DNA from: Streptomyces sp. YIM 130001
GTDB taxonomy: Bacteria; Actinomycetota; Actinomycetes; Streptomycetales; Streptomycetaceae
DNA length: 64,000 nt
NCBI RefSeq assembly: GCF_003574445.1
Contig: NZ_KZ984558.1
Location: 186,001 to 250,000, forward strand
Reading direction: 5' to 3'
Both the position numbers and the translations under genes were made by a program. This document shows, piece after piece, positions 53,404 to 62,733 of this stretch. Position 1 is the first letter of the stretch, and each line of letters begins with the position of its first letter. The notes under the pieces are model-generated. The model saw only the letters and a list, made by a program, of their open reading frames with translations. It searched no databases and was not told the DNA's origin.

Positions 53404-54585
53404 CCGCGCATCGGCAACTCCCTTGGGTATGCGTGCCGTTGAGACGGCACTGCCGTACGTCACCCGCCGGACCAGAACCTCGAACGGCCCCCGCTGCCCC
53501 GACCGCCGCATCCGCTCGGCCAACAGCACCGTCCCGAGCCACACGCCTACGGCCAGGAGCGCGGTGCCGGACACGCTGAGGACCCCCGAAAGATCCAGCA
53601 GGAACGGAGTGAAGACCACCGCCCAGACCACGGACTGCGCGAGATAGCAGGTCATCGACCGCTGTCCGGCCGCGGCGACCGCACCCACCACACGCCCACG
53701 CCGTTCGGCAGGACGCGACGCCACCAGCGCGACCAGCGCCGCGTACCCGAACCCGCCGAGCACACCCGTCGCATCGTGCAGCGGGCCGATCGTCTCCAGT
53801 ACCTGCCGACCGGGCACATCGACGATGCCCGCGGTCATGACGGACGCGGGCTGCGCACCGAGAACGGCGGCGCCGATGCCCACCACGGCAGTGACACGCA
53901 GCAGCGTCCGATACCGCTCGGCCTCCTCCAGCACGCGACGCCGCCCGGCCCACAACCCCATCGCGAACGGGCACAGAAACCCGAGGGGGCCGAGGAGTGC
54001 CACCAGCGGTGCCACCTTCAGGCGCTCGGTGAACATCGTGCCCACATCCGGGGGCAGCATCGAGCGATCCGGCGCATCGGCGCTCACGGCCAGCGAACCG
54101 TCGCTCGGCATCGCCATCATCACGAAGAACAGCAGCGCGGTCACCAGCAGCCAGCGGTCCTTCCACCGCACCATCCAGGCACCCACGAGCAGCAGTACAC
54201 CGTAGGCGGCCAGGATGTCGCCGACGTACAGCAGCATCGCGTGCAGCGAGCCGACCACCACCAGCACCAGGCCGCGCCGCCAAAGCAGCCGCCGCACGGC
54301 TCGTGGCCGGGACGCGGCCTGCCGGCGCACGATGTGCGCCACCCCGTATCCGAAGAGCAGCCCGAACATCGGGAACGCCCGGCCGTCCACGAAGGTGGCG
54401 ATCAGCCACGCGGTGGCCGAGTCCACCACCGATCCGCCCTGCGGAAACCCCCCGAGAACATGTGAACCCCGAAGGAAATAATGGGAGTTGGCGAGGGCGA
54501 TGAACAGCAGCATGGACCCACGCGCCAGGTCCGGCGCGAGGGACCGCTTCGTCAGTGTCGTCGGTCCGGACAGCTCAGTCGTCAT
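53179..54585 (-). CDS. DUF418 family membrane protein with C-terminal read-through
   Basis: Polytopic membrane protein of 468 residues, about ten helices. DUF418 blocks are FVDGRAFPMFGLLFGYGVAH, LLYVGDILAAYGVLLLVG and GQRSMTCYLAQSVVWAVVF. The family normally ends soon after RRSGQRGPFEVLVRRVTYG; here the frame continues for about 85 low-complexity residues that are antisense to the neighbouring membrane gene. The natural stop codon may have been lost. The ATG at 54585 has GAGGGC. The function of the family is unknown. Confidence 0.85.
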   Translation of the reverse strand: MTTELSGPTTLTKRSLAPDLARGSMLLFIALANSHYFLRGSHVLGGFPQGGSVVDSATAWLIATFVDGRAFPMFGLLFGYGVAHIVRRQAASRPRAVRRLLWRRGLVLVVVGSLHAMLLYVGDILAAYGVLLLVGAWMVRWKDRWLLVTALLFFVMMAMPSDGSLAVSADAPDRSMLPPDVGTMFTERLKVAPLVALLGPLGFLCPFAMGLWAGRRRVLEEAERYRTLLRVTAVVGIGAAVLGAQPASVMTAGIVDVPGRQVLETIGPLHDATGVLGGFGYAALVALVASRPAERRGRVVGAVAAAGQRSMTCYLAQSVVWAVVFTPFLLDLSGVLSVSGTALLAVGVWLGTVLLAERMRRSGQRGPFEVLVRRVTYGSAVSTARIPKGVADARSCPRGGSGSDDHQDDDDRPQQVEDAREHGDATGDGTGGIAARRSRALGGEVQQAALGGQDAEPEERGGGQGQDQ

Positions 54586-54777
54586 GCCCTCAGCAAACGC
54601 CGCGCCCCACCGGCCCTGCATCGGCCGAAGGTCGAGACGCACCCGACCTTCGTCTAGGAGCCGGTCGAGCCGCCAGGACTTCGGGCGGCCGCGGGGGAAC
54701 CGAGTGGGTCCGGCGCCAGGCACAATCCGTGGCGCACGCCTATGGGAAGTGCAAGCCGTATTGGCTACTCTCCGCGG

Positions 54778-55857
54778 ATGATTCCGACAGTGGTGTGGGG
54801 TACCGGAAATGTCGGGCGTGCAGCGATCCGTGCGGTGACGGCGCATCCTGCGCTGGAGCTCGCAGCGGTCGTGGTGCACGACCCGGCGAAGGTGGGCCAG
54901 GACGCGGGCAAGCTCGCGGGTCTCGACGATCCACTCGGTCTGGCGGCGACGGACGATGTCGCCGCCGTCCTCGACGCTCGACCGGGAGCCGTGGTGTACG
55001 CGGCATCGGGCGACGTCCGGCCCGACGGCGCGCTCGCCGACATCGTGCGAGCCCTCCGAGCGGGCGCGGTCGTCGTCACTCCCGCGCTGTACGCCCTCTA
55101 CGATCCCGTCAGCGCGCCGACCGAGATCACCGATCCGGTGAACGCCGCGATCGCTGAGGGCGGCGGTTCGCTCTTCGTCTCCGGAATCGACCCGGGCTGG
55201 GGAAACGACATACTTCCGCTCCTGGTCAGCGGCCTCGGCTCGACCATCGACGCGATCCGCTGCCAGGAGATCTTCGACTACTCCACGTACGACCAGGCCC
55301 AGGCGGTGCGCGACCTGATCGGCATGGGGCACCCGCTGGACCACAGCCCGCTGATGCTGGCGCCGACGGTACCGACCATGGTCTGGGGTGGGCAGATACG
55401 CCTGATGGCCCGCGCACTCGGCGCCACCCTCGACGAGATCCGGGAAGTCGTGGAGCGCCATCCCCTCGAAGCCACGGTCAGCACCGGCACGATGGGCGTC
55501 TTCGAGGCCGGGACACAGGGCGCGGTGCGGTTCGAGGTCCAGGGGATCGTCGGTGGCGAGCCGCGGATCGTCATCGAGCACGTGACCCGCATCCACCCCT
55601 CCTGTGCACCGCACTGGCCGACGCCTCCCGCCGGCGACAGCGCCCATCGAGTCGTCGTCGAGGGCAGGCCACGTATCGAGGTGACCGTCGAGGCGACCGA
55701 CGAGGGCGAGAACCGGGCAGCGGGAGGCAACGCCACCGCGGTGGGCCGGCTCGTCAACGCGATCGACTGGCTGGTGGCGGCCGAGCCCGGCCTCTACGAC
55801 GCCCTGGACATCCCCCTGAGCCCGGCCGCGGGCCGACTCGGAAGGAGTCAGAAATGA
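54778..55857 (+). CDS. Dihydrodipicolinate reductase-like NAD(P)-dependent oxidoreductase
   Basis: A 359-residue protein with an N-terminal Rossmann domain (VVWGTGNVGRAAIRAV, 5-20) and a C-terminal domain like the dihydrodipicolinate reductase/2,4-diaminopentanoate dehydrogenase group: FVSGIDPGWGNDILPLLVSG, EIFDYSTYDQAQAVRDLIGMG, ATVSTGTMGVFEAGTQGAVRFEVQG. It is not a lysine-pathway DapB. The ATG at 54778 lacks a good ribosome site and may be leaderless. Its stop overlaps the next gene as ATGA; both probably act on one catabolic substrate. Confidence 0.85.
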   Translation: MIPTVVWGTGNVGRAAIRAVTAHPALELAAVVVHDPAKVGQDAGKLAGLDDPLGLAATDDVAAVLDARPGAVVYAASGDVRPDGALADIVRALRAGAVVVTPALYALYDPVSAPTEITDPVNAAIAEGGGSLFVSGIDPGWGNDILPLLVSGLGSTIDAIRCQEIFDYSTYDQAQAVRDLIGMGHPLDHSPLMLAPTVPTMVWGGQIRLMARALGATLDEIREVVERHPLEATVSTGTMGVFEAGTQGAVRFEVQGIVGGEPRIVIEHVTRIHPSCAPHWPTPPAGDSAHRVVVEGRPRIEVTVEATDEGENRAAGGNATAVGRLVNAIDWLVAAEPGLYDALDIPLSPAAGRLGRSQK

Positions 55858-56345
55858 TCGTCAGTGTGCCCGAGGGCACAGACCCGATCGCCCACGTGTG
55901 GGGCGACATGGTTCCCGGAATCGGGACCGCCGCCGCGGAGTTCTCGCTGGCCGTGTACGCACACACCACCCTGGGGCTGCGGGAGTTCGAGGCCGCACGC
56001 CTGCGGATCGCCCAGATCAACGGCTGCCAGTTCTGCCTGGACTGGCGCACCGACCGCGACGGAGAACGCGTGGAGGACACCTTCTCCGACGCGGTCACCG
56101 AGTGGCGCACCACCGACGCCTTCGACGACCGCACCCGTCTGGCAGCCGAATACGCGGAGCGCTACGCCCTCGATCACCACGCCTTGGACGACGCCTTCTG
56201 GACCACGATGAAGGAGCACTACAGCGAAGCGGAGATCGTCGAACTCACCATGAGCATCGGCTCCTGGCTCACCTTCGGCCGCCTCAACCGCGTCCTCGGC
56301 CTGGACACGGCCTGCGTCCTGCCCGGCCACAGCCGGCCGGCTTGA
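55854..56345 (+). CDS. AhpD-like carboxymuconolactone-decarboxylase family protein
   Basis: A 163-residue helical protein of the CMD/AhpD family: ARLRIAQINGCQFCLDWRT with Cys58 and Cys61 as the CxxC redox pair, then YAERYALDHHALDDAFW and EIVELTMSIGSWLTFGRLNRVLG. The intact cysteines suggest peroxidase-reductase or alkylhydroperoxidase activity rather than lactone decarboxylation. It is translationally coupled to the DHDPR-like gene upstream. Confidence 0.9.
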   Translation: MIVSVPEGTDPIAHVWGDMVPGIGTAAAEFSLAVYAHTTLGLREFEAARLRIAQINGCQFCLDWRTDRDGERVEDTFSDAVTEWRTTDAFDDRTRLAAEYAERYALDHHALDDAFWTTMKEHYSEAEIVELTMSIGSWLTFGRLNRVLGLDTACVLPGHSRPA

Positions 56346-56358
56346 CCGAACCCGTTGC

Positions 56359-56751
56359 TCAACTGCCCCTGCCGCAGGGCGGGGACGGGACGTCCCACAC
56401 GGCGTCGGAGCGACTCACGACGCTCCGGAGCTCTCGGGCGCTGCGAGGCGACAGGGCTTGCAGCACGACGTCCAGGAGGGCGCGCGCTTCGAAGGGATCG
56501 CCGCAGCAGTACCAGTGCACATCGCCCCGCTCGTGGTCCTGCCACAACTGTCGCTCGGGCCTGCGTACGTAGTCCTTCCACAGGCGCGCCGCTGCGCGGA
56601 CATCGCCCGGCCGCAGGTAGTTGCGGTCGTGCTCGAGACGCGTGATCTCGTTCGTGGCACGTGCGGACAGACCGTCGATGACCGGCCCCGGAGGGCCCGT
56701 CCGGTGATCGGGTGCGCCGGCACGGATGCGGCGTGGCCGGCTACGCGCCAT
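56359..56751 (-). CDS. Hypothetical protein
   Basis: A 130-residue protein with a basic N-terminus and a compact central part (RATNEITRLEHDRNYLRPGDVRAAARLWKDYVRRPERQLWQDHERGDVHWYCCGDPFEARALLDVVLQAL). No family is recognised. The ATG at 56751 has GAAGGGG upstream. It is convergent with the AhpD-like gene, 13 bp away, and divergent from the SnoaL-like gene across the long dyad at 56883. Confidence 0.65.
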   Translation of the reverse strand: MARSRPRRIRAGAPDHRTGPPGPVIDGLSARATNEITRLEHDRNYLRPGDVRAAARLWKDYVRRPERQLWQDHERGDVHWYCCGDPFEARALLDVVLQALSPRSARELRSVVSRSDAVWDVPSPPCGRGS

Positions 56752-56882
56752 GGCCCCTTCGGATCGTCGTCATGCCCCACATGGTGCACGAACGGGGCTG
56801 CATCGGCATCGCTCTTTTCTCCTTTCGTCGCCGCGCCGCACGGGGTGAACTGCTCTGCGCGTGCCCCTGACAAGAATTTATG

Positions 56883-56915
56883 GACAGTCTGTCGTAATCT
56901 TTACGACGGACTGTC
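56883..56915. promoter_or_regulatory. 33-bp near-perfect operator dyad
   Basis: Arms of 15 bp (56883-56897 and 56901-56915) match at 14 positions around a TCT centre; each half contains GTCGTAA-like and GACAGTC elements. It lies 93 bp before the SnoaL-like ATG in an AT-rich stretch. A TetR-family repressor, probably the one encoded at 57585, is the likely ligand. Confidence 0.7.
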
Positions 56916-57008
56916 GCATAAGCGAGTCCGGGGCGGCGAAGAGCGCCACCCGAGCACGCCAGAACGGACGCTCCGGCACAGCCGCAGCGCAGGAAAGGGG
57001 TCCTCCTC

Positions 57009-57470
57009 ATGAGCGCCACCGATCGCGCCGAAATCATCGAGCTCTTCGGCAGGTACGCCGACATCGTGGACATGAAGGAGTTCACCGAGTTGCCCGGCCT
57101 CGTCCACACCGACCCGCTCACCCTCGACTTCGAGTCGGTCGCCGGCATCCCGCCCATGGACACGCCCCTCGGCGACTACGTCGAGATCCTCCGCGGGGTG
57201 TTCGCCCCGTTCGCCGCGACCCACCACGTCATCACCGGACACGTCGTGCACATCGACGGCGACCACGCGAAGATCCACGCACACGTACGCGCCGAACACT
57301 GGCTCCCCGACGAGCTCACCGACGGCGGGCCCAACCGGTGGCTGGTGGTCGGCTTCTACGACAACGAGGCGGTCCGCACGGCGGACGGCTGGCGCCTGAG
57401 CCGCGTCAAGCTCACCTCGACGTACCAGGAGAACGCCCACCTGGTTCGTGCCGTCATGCCCTCGGAATAG
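57009..57470 (+). CDS. SnoaL-like (NTF2-fold) protein
   Basis: A 153-residue SnoaL-like polyketide-cyclase-fold protein: AEIIELFGRYADIVDMKEFTELPGLVHTDPLTLDF, HHVITGHVVHIDGDHAKIHAHVRAEHWLP and NRWLVVGFYDNEAVRTADGWRLSRVKLT. Relatives bind hydrophobic ligands or catalyse isomerisation, dehydration or nitrate-radical-type chemistry, so no specific reaction can be named. The ATG has AAAGGGG upstream. A TetR gene follows 114 bp later and the long dyad is upstream, suggesting substrate-induced control. Confidence 0.85.
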   Translation: MSATDRAEIIELFGRYADIVDMKEFTELPGLVHTDPLTLDFESVAGIPPMDTPLGDYVEILRGVFAPFAATHHVITGHVVHIDGDHAKIHAHVRAEHWLPDELTDGGPNRWLVVGFYDNEAVRTADGWRLSRVKLTSTYQENAHLVRAVMPSE

Positions 57471-57584
57471 CCGCGCCGGAGGCCGCTGCCCCGAGCCCCG
57501 TACGTTCTGCCCGCACGCAGGCCGTACGGGCGGGGGAGCAGACCCGGTCGACGGGGAAGTGGTGCGGGAGAGGAGGATGTGCGG

Positions 57585-58187
57585 ATGCCGCGGATCCGGG
57601 GAGCCAGCATCGAGGAGCACCACGAGCTGGTGTGGGCCGACCTCGCCGAGGCGATGCGTCAGCTACTGCTCGAGCGCGACTACGACGCGATCAACATGGG
57701 CCACATCGCGGCCCGGGCCGGACTGGCCCGCAACACGCTGTACAACTACGCCCGCGACAAGGCGACCCTGGTCCTCGCGCTGACGCGACGGGCCGGCCGC
57801 CCCGCGGTCGAACGCGTGGCCGCGATCGCGGCCCGGTCCCAGGATCCGGCCGCGGAACGCCTCCGGGAGATCATCGAGGCAGTCCTGGAACTGGCTGCCG
57901 ACCAGTCCATGCAGCTCATCTTCCGGCCGGGCGCCAATCTCCCCGCCAGCGAGGTGCCGATGGGGCCCGAGAGCCCGTTCCGGGCCATCGTGATCGAGGT
58001 GGAGAACGTCGTACGGGACGGTGCGGCCCGCGGGGAATTCCGCGACATCGACGACGTGCACCTCACCGTGGAACTGCTGTCCGGCGTCATGCGCGCCGGT
58101 ACCGAACGCATCGGCCGGGACCCGGCCACCTTCGCCGCCACGGTCCGCGCGACGCAGTCGATCCTCCTCGCCTCGCTGGCGCGCTGA
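57585..58187 (+). CDS. TetR family transcriptional regulator
   Basis: A 200-residue regulator with the HTH at about 15-60: DLAEAMRQLLLERDYDAINMGHIAARAGLARNTLYNYARDKATLV. The remainder is a ligand-binding helical domain with MRAGTERIGRDPATFAATVRATQSILL. I chose ATG at 57585, which has GGAGG at 8-base spacing; GTG at 57579 is the other option. It probably regulates the SnoaL-like gene through the dyad at 56883. Confidence 0.92.
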   Translation: MPRIRGASIEEHHELVWADLAEAMRQLLLERDYDAINMGHIAARAGLARNTLYNYARDKATLVLALTRRAGRPAVERVAAIAARSQDPAAERLREIIEAVLELAADQSMQLIFRPGANLPASEVPMGPESPFRAIVIEVENVVRDGAARGEFRDIDDVHLTVELLSGVMRAGTERIGRDPATFAATVRATQSILLASLAR

Positions 58188-58252
58188 CCGCGTCGGATCC
58201 TGACGTGCGGGTGCGGGTGCGGGGCCGCGGAGGTGCTCGGTCGCGGGTCTCG

Positions 58253-58978
58253 TCACATGCCGCCGAGGAATCCCGGGTCGGGGGTTCCTGTCTGGCGCGC
58301 GAACTCCTCGGCCACGGCGATGACTTCACTCATCGGCACAGGCCGCCGGCTGGTGGCCGCGAGATCGGCGTGAGCCTCATCGGACCACAGGAACGGATAC
58401 ACCGAGATGCCCTGGGACAAGCCCAGCGCACCGGCATCCCGGCGCCAGCCGGGCCACCGCAGCCCGTCGTAGAAAGTGTCGAGTCGGCCCGAGAGCAACC
58501 ACGTGACCCACTGGGAGTGGCTCAGGCCCATCGCCTCCCAAGCGAGCGTCTCGGGAGCGAAGTACGTCATCTGTCCGGGTGCCCCGGGCCGGCCGGCGGC
58601 CGCCGGATCCGGGCCGTTGAGCGCGAAGACTCCGCCGACCACGTCGTGACCGACGACGAGCCCCGCCGCAGGCCGCCAGTGCGGATCGAAGTCGGCCGGG
58701 AAGCCGTTGACCTGCGCCAGACTTGCCAGCCCGGCACCCGCGCGCGAACCCCCGCCGTACACGCGCACCCACCCGTCGTCGACGAGCAGCCCGCCGCAGT
58801 TCCACGCCAGAGCCCCCAGCACCGATCGCGCAGTCACCTGCAACTGCACCAGACTGCGGCGGCTCTCCCCGCTGTCGGCGGGCAGTACCCGCACGGGTAC
58901 GGGGCCTGCCGAAACCGTCTCCCGAAGGCCCGGCCATGCCGGATCCTCCACGTGCACCAATTCGTCGATCTGCCGCAT
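58253..58978 (-). CDS. DUF2625 family protein
   Basis: A 241-residue soluble protein matching DUF2625: RQIDELVHVEDPAWPGLRETV, SVLGALAWNCGGLLVDDGWVRVYGGG, GFPADFDPHWRPAAGLVVGHDVVGGVFALNG, GQMTYFAPETLAWEAMGLSHSQWVTWLLSGRLDTFYDGLRWPGW. The pattern resembles SMI1/KNR4-type folds, which often act as immunity or scaffold proteins, but the role of the family is not established. It stands alone. Confidence 0.85.
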   Translation of the reverse strand: MRQIDELVHVEDPAWPGLRETVSAGPVPVRVLPADSGESRRSLVQLQVTARSVLGALAWNCGGLLVDDGWVRVYGGGSRAGAGLASLAQVNGFPADFDPHWRPAAGLVVGHDVVGGVFALNGPDPAAAGRPGAPGQMTYFAPETLAWEAMGLSHSQWVTWLLSGRLDTFYDGLRWPGWRRDAGALGLSQGISVYPFLWSDEAHADLAATSRRPVPMSEVIAVAEEFARQTGTPDPGFLGGM

Positions 58979-59142
58979 CCGAAGATGATCCCACCCGCCT
59001 CGGCGCCGTCGGCATCACCTTCGGTGGCCGGATCGTCGTGCATTCAGGAAGCTCGACAACCCCGACTGCGCAACTGATCGGACAGTCGCGGAGGGGGCGC
59101 GGGCGCCGTCGTCGGGTACGGGCGCATCGCCGCGTACCCGGT

Positions 59143-59985
59143 TCAACTCCTGCTGCTGCGCGTGTTGTCGCGGCGCGTGTGCGCCGTGCGGAGTTCGGTG
59201 AGGTACCGCTTGGTGATCCGGCCTCCGTACCTGCCGTCGATCAACTCGGCGATGGACTCCAGCAGTCGGCGCCTGGCGGAGGCGGGAAGTGCCCGGTGGC
59301 CGGAGTAGGTCTGCAGCACGTCGAGGTATTGCGCTGTCGTGTAGGTGAGGTCCCATGCGTAGCGCCGACAGTCGACGGGCCCGTACCGGCCGCTTCGTGC
59401 GGTCTCGGCCTCGTGTTCCGAGGCGTCGACGTCGTCCTCGGCCGGGAGGCGCAGTCCGGGCGGAGTGGCCGGGTCGAAGCGCTCGTAACAGTCCTGGACC
59501 TCGATGAAGAACGCGTCGCTGCCGCCTGCCACATGCTGTGTGGCGACCACGGCCAGGGTGCCGCCGGGACGTAGCGCGTCAGCGGCCTTCGTCATCCGCA
59601 CGGCCGGATCGATCCAGTGGAACGCGGTCGCCGCGAGGACGACGTCGAACGGTTCCCCGGGCAGCGGCCAGGACTCGAAATCCGCCCTCACGATGTCCAC
59701 CGCAGGGAAGCGGGCCAGGTTACGGCGGGCGACGGCGGCCATGCCCGTACCCGGTTCGACCGCGGTGATCCGGCAGCCGCGCGCGGCGAGCGGCACGGTC
59801 GCCTTGCCGGTGCCGGCCCCCACCTCGAGGACGCGACACCCGGGACCGGTGCCCGCCACTTCGCCGAGATCGTCGAACATCCGGGGCGGATAGCCGGGCC
59901 GGGCGCGGTCGTACAGCTCCGCGTCCTCGTCGAAGGTCCGGCTCAGGCGGACACGGTGATCTTCCTCAGGTGTGTCGTCGCGCAT
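59143..59985 (-). CDS. SAM-dependent methyltransferase
   Basis: Class I methyltransferase of 280 residues: SRTFDEDAELYDRARPGYP at the N-terminus, SAM motif VLEVGAGTGKAT (about 52-63), acidic loop AVEPGTGM, VRADFESWPLP and the AFHWIDP motif characteristic of methyltransferase-11 proteins acting on small molecules. The substrate is unknown. The ATG is at 59985 with no clear ribosome site. No partner gene is adjacent. Confidence 0.9.
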   Translation of the reverse strand: MRDDTPEEDHRVRLSRTFDEDAELYDRARPGYPPRMFDDLGEVAGTGPGCRVLEVGAGTGKATVPLAARGCRITAVEPGTGMAAVARRNLARFPAVDIVRADFESWPLPGEPFDVVLAATAFHWIDPAVRMTKAADALRPGGTLAVVATQHVAGGSDAFFIEVQDCYERFDPATPPGLRLPAEDDVDASEHEAETARSGRYGPVDCRRYAWDLTYTTAQYLDVLQTYSGHRALPASARRRLLESIAELIDGRYGGRITKRYLTELRTAHTRRDNTRSSRS

Positions 59986-60029
59986 GACAGCAGGCTAGGA
60001 CGGTGGACGTACACGTGGCCCGGGAGCGC

Positions 60030-60068
60030 CGATCGCCGGCCGGGACACATGGTCCCGGCCGGCGATCG
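60030..60068. terminator. Terminator of the alcohol dehydrogenase gene
   Basis: Perfect 17-bp arms (60030-60046, 60052-60068) with loop ACATG, 35 bp beyond the dehydrogenase stop on the minus strand. Confidence 0.87.
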
Positions 60069-60103
60069 AAGGGGCTGGCCGTGGTGCTGCCCGGCGCCGG
60101 AAC

Positions 60104-61156
60104 TCAGATGGTCGCCGCGTCGATGACGAAGCGGTAGCGGACGTCGCTCGCGAGGACCCGCTCGTACGCCTCGTTGATCTGGTCGGCACCGATGAGCTCG
60201 ATCTCGGAGCCGATGCCGTGCGCGGCGCAGAAGTCCAGCATCTCCTGGGTCTCCTGGATGCCGCCGATCATGGACCCGGCGAGGGTCTTGCGGCCCGCGA
60301 TCACGGAGAACAGGTTGAGCGAAACCGGCTCCTCGGGGGCGCCGACGTTCGCGAAGACGCCGTCGGCACGCAGCAGCCCGAGATACTTGTCCAGCGGCAG
60401 CGGCGCCGACACGGTCGACACGATCAGGTCGAACGTTCCGGCCAGTTCCTGGAAGGTCGCCTCGTCACTGGTCGCGTAGTAGTGATCGGCACCCAGCTTC
60501 AGACCGTCGTCCTTCTTGCGGAGGGACTGGGACAGGACGGTCACCTCGGCACCCATGGCGTGAGCAATCTTGACGCCGAGGTGGCCGAGGCCGCCGAGGC
60601 CCACGACGGCGACCTTCTTGCCGGGGCCCGCGTTCCAGTGTGCGAGCGGCGAGTAGGTGGTGATGCCGGCGCACAGCAGGGGCGCCGCCTCGTCGAGGGA
60701 GATGCCCTCGGGGATGCGGAGGGTGAACGCCTGGTCGACCACGACGTGCGTGGAGTAGCCGCCGTAGGTGGGCTCGCCGTCCCTGCCGAGGCCGTTGTAC
60801 GTGGGGGTGTTGCCCTCGAGGCAGTACTGCTCGAGACCGGCCTTGCAGTTCTCGCACTCGCGGCAGGAGTCGACCATGCACCCGACACCCACCCGGTCAC
60901 CCGCAGTGACCTTGGTGACGCCGGGGCCCACCTCGGTGACGATGCCCGCGATCTCGTGGCCGGGCACCATCGGGTAGATGCCCTCGCCCCAGCCGTCTCG
61001 AGCCTGGTGAATGTCCGAGTGGCAGATCCCGGCGTACTTGATGTCGATCAGGACGTCGAACTCGCCGACGGGCCGGCGCGGCACGGTGGTGCGCTCCAGG
61101 GGCGCCTCGGGGGCGGGAGCGGCGTATGCGGAAACGGTGGTGATCTGCTCAGTCAT
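60104..61156 (-). CDS. Zinc-dependent NAD(P) alcohol dehydrogenase (YahK/AdhC type)
   Basis: Medium-chain dehydrogenase of 350 residues reducing aldehydes, usually with NADPH in this cinnamyl/YahK-like subgroup. The catalytic zinc site includes Cys45 in GICHSDIH and His67-Glu68 in VPGHE. Structural zinc cysteines are 98, 101, 104 and 112. The cofactor motif is GLGGLGHLG, near residue 182. The ATG is at 61156. It is divergent from an XRE/MmyB-type regulator, a pairing common in Streptomyces, which probably controls it. Confidence 0.95.
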   Translation of the reverse strand: MTEQITTVSAYAAPAPEAPLERTTVPRRPVGEFDVLIDIKYAGICHSDIHQARDGWGEGIYPMVPGHEIAGIVTEVGPGVTKVTAGDRVGVGCMVDSCRECENCKAGLEQYCLEGNTPTYNGLGRDGEPTYGGYSTHVVVDQAFTLRIPEGISLDEAAPLLCAGITTYSPLAHWNAGPGKKVAVVGLGGLGHLGVKIAHAMGAEVTVLSQSLRKKDDGLKLGADHYYATSDEATFQELAGTFDLIVSTVSAPLPLDKYLGLLRADGVFANVGAPEEPVSLNLFSVIAGRKTLAGSMIGGIQETQEMLDFCAAHGIGSEIELIGADQINEAYERVLASDVRYRFVIDAATI

Positions 61157-61274
61157 GTCCACCACGGTGCCAGCGGAATCCAGGGCTACCCAGACACCCG
61201 TTCTGCCTACGACCGTCGTGCGTACCACTGGCGGGGACAGCCTCAGCACCGGCGGGTCCTGGATACTGGAAGAC

Positions 61275-62255
61275 ATGGACATCCACCCCGAAGCCGCGGC
61301 CGACCACCCGCAGAACCCCGCAGACACCGCGGACCGGGAGTCTTCGGTGGTCCCCGCCGGGCCCCCGCCCTCGGCGGGCCCCGAGGGGCGGCCGCTGGAC
61401 GGCCGGGCCGAGCTGAGCGAGTTCCTGCGGACCCGCAGGGCGCGGCTGCAGCCCCAGGACGTGGGCCTGCCGAACTTCGGACGGCACCGCAGAGTGCCCG
61501 GTCTGCGCCGTGAGGAGCTGGCACAGCTCGCCGGTGTCTCCGTGGCGTACTACACACGCCTCGAGCAGGGCAACGGCCGTAACGTCTCCGGCGACGTACT
61601 CGACGCCATCGCCCGTGCCCTGCGCCTCACCGACGCCGAGCGCGCGCACCTCATCCACCTGGCGAAGCCCACGGCACACAAGAAGAAGAAGTCTGTGCGC
61701 CAGCAGCACATGCGGCCCCGAGTGCAGCAGCTGCTCGACTCCATCGAGGGCGTGCCGGCCTATGTGATCGGGAGGCGCTCCGACATCCTCGGCTGGAACG
61801 CGCTCGCCGCGGCACTCTTCGGTGACTGGAGCGCACTGGCGCCCGCCGACCGGAACTGGGCCCGCATCTGCTTCCTCGACCCCCATGCACGTGATCTCTT
61901 CATCGACTGGGAGCAGAAGGCGTCGGACATCGTCAGCTACCTGCGCATGGACGCGGGCTGCTATCCCAACGACCCGCAGCTGACCGGCCTCGTCGGCGAA
62001 CTCTCCGTGAAGAGCGAGGAGTTCAGGACTCTGTGGGCCACGCACGATGTGAAGGAGAAGGGGCACGGCGTCAAACGCCTGCGCCACTCGCTCGTCGGTG
62101 AACTGGCCCTGTCCTACGAGACGTTGAAGCTGCCGGACGACTGCGACCAGTCGCTGGTCATGTATCACGCGGAACCCGACTCGGCGGCGGCGCAGGGACT
62201 GCGCCTGCTCGCCAGCTGGGGGCGCGACGCGGCATCGGTCAATCCCCGGACGTAA
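61275..62255 (+). CDS. XRE-type regulator with MmyB-like ligand-binding domain
   Basis: A 326-residue regulator. A Pro/Ala-rich N-terminus (1-40) precedes the helix-turn-helix, about 45-110 ([50 protein letters not shown]). A large C-terminal MmyB-like domain follows: [41 protein letters not shown], plus [33 protein letters not shown] at 61275 is chosen for the fit with GGAAG upstream. Its divergent placement implies control of the alcohol dehydrogenase gene. Confidence 0.93.
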   Translation: MDIHPEAAADHPQNPADTADRESSVVPAGPPPSAGPEGRPLDGRAELSEFLRTRRARLQPQDVGLPNFGRHRRVPGLRREELAQLAGVSVAYYTRLEQGNGRNVSGDVLDAIARALRLTDAERAHLIHLAKPTAHKKKKSVRQQHMRPRVQQLLDSIEGVPAYVIGRRSDILGWNALAAALFGDWSALAPADRNWARICFLDPHARDLFIDWEQKASDIVSYLRMDAGCYPNDPQLTGLVGELSVKSEEFRTLWATHDVKEKGHGVKRLRHSLVGELALSYETLKLPDDCDQSLVMYHAEPDSAAAQGLRLLASWGRDAASVNPRT

Positions 62256-62327
62256 CGCCGCCGGGCTCGGCGCTCACTGAATTCCCGTGACACTTGCAGG
62301 ATCCGGCCGCGAGAGGGGGACGCCGGC

Positions 62328-62663
62328 ATGGAGGTCAGCGCGCGCGTCGAGCGACGCATCCGACACGATTTTCCCGACCCGGGTTTCGCGGACCAACTCC
62401 TCAGGCTGCTCGATGCGCTGCCGAGGGTCGCCGGATACGACCCGCACATGCTCGCGAGCGAGCGGGTGCAGGCGGCGGTGGTCCTGTCCGCGCGGGGCAG
62501 CGTCCGCGGGTTCGTGCAGGCGGTGCAGCTCGCCCGTGAGGACTGGCGCGACCTGCTGGTCGCGGCCCGACTCGCCGACCGGGACTGGCCGGACCGCCTG
62601 GACAGCGAACTGGGCCCGCCGCCCGGACGACGGCGATGGCCCTGGAGCCGCGGCCCCCGGTGA
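62328..62663 (+). CDS. Small hypothetical protein
   Basis: A 111-residue, mostly helical soluble protein: VERRIRHDFPDPGFADQLLRLLDALPRVAGYDPHMLASERVQAAVVLSARGSVRGFVQAVQLAREDWRDLLVAARLAD, ending in a basic Pro/Arg tail. I recognise no family with confidence. The ATG at 62328 has GAGAGGGGG upstream. It lies 72 bp after the XRE gene, possibly in the same transcript. Confidence 0.78.
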   Translation: MEVSARVERRIRHDFPDPGFADQLLRLLDALPRVAGYDPHMLASERVQAAVVLSARGSVRGFVQAVQLAREDWRDLLVAARLADRDWPDRLDSELGPPPGRRRWPWSRGPR

Positions 62664-62733
62664 GGCCGGTCGTGGGTCCCCGCCGCTCCGTCGGACGCCT
62701 GTCGACTACAGCGCGCGGACGGCGCGAAGCGCG

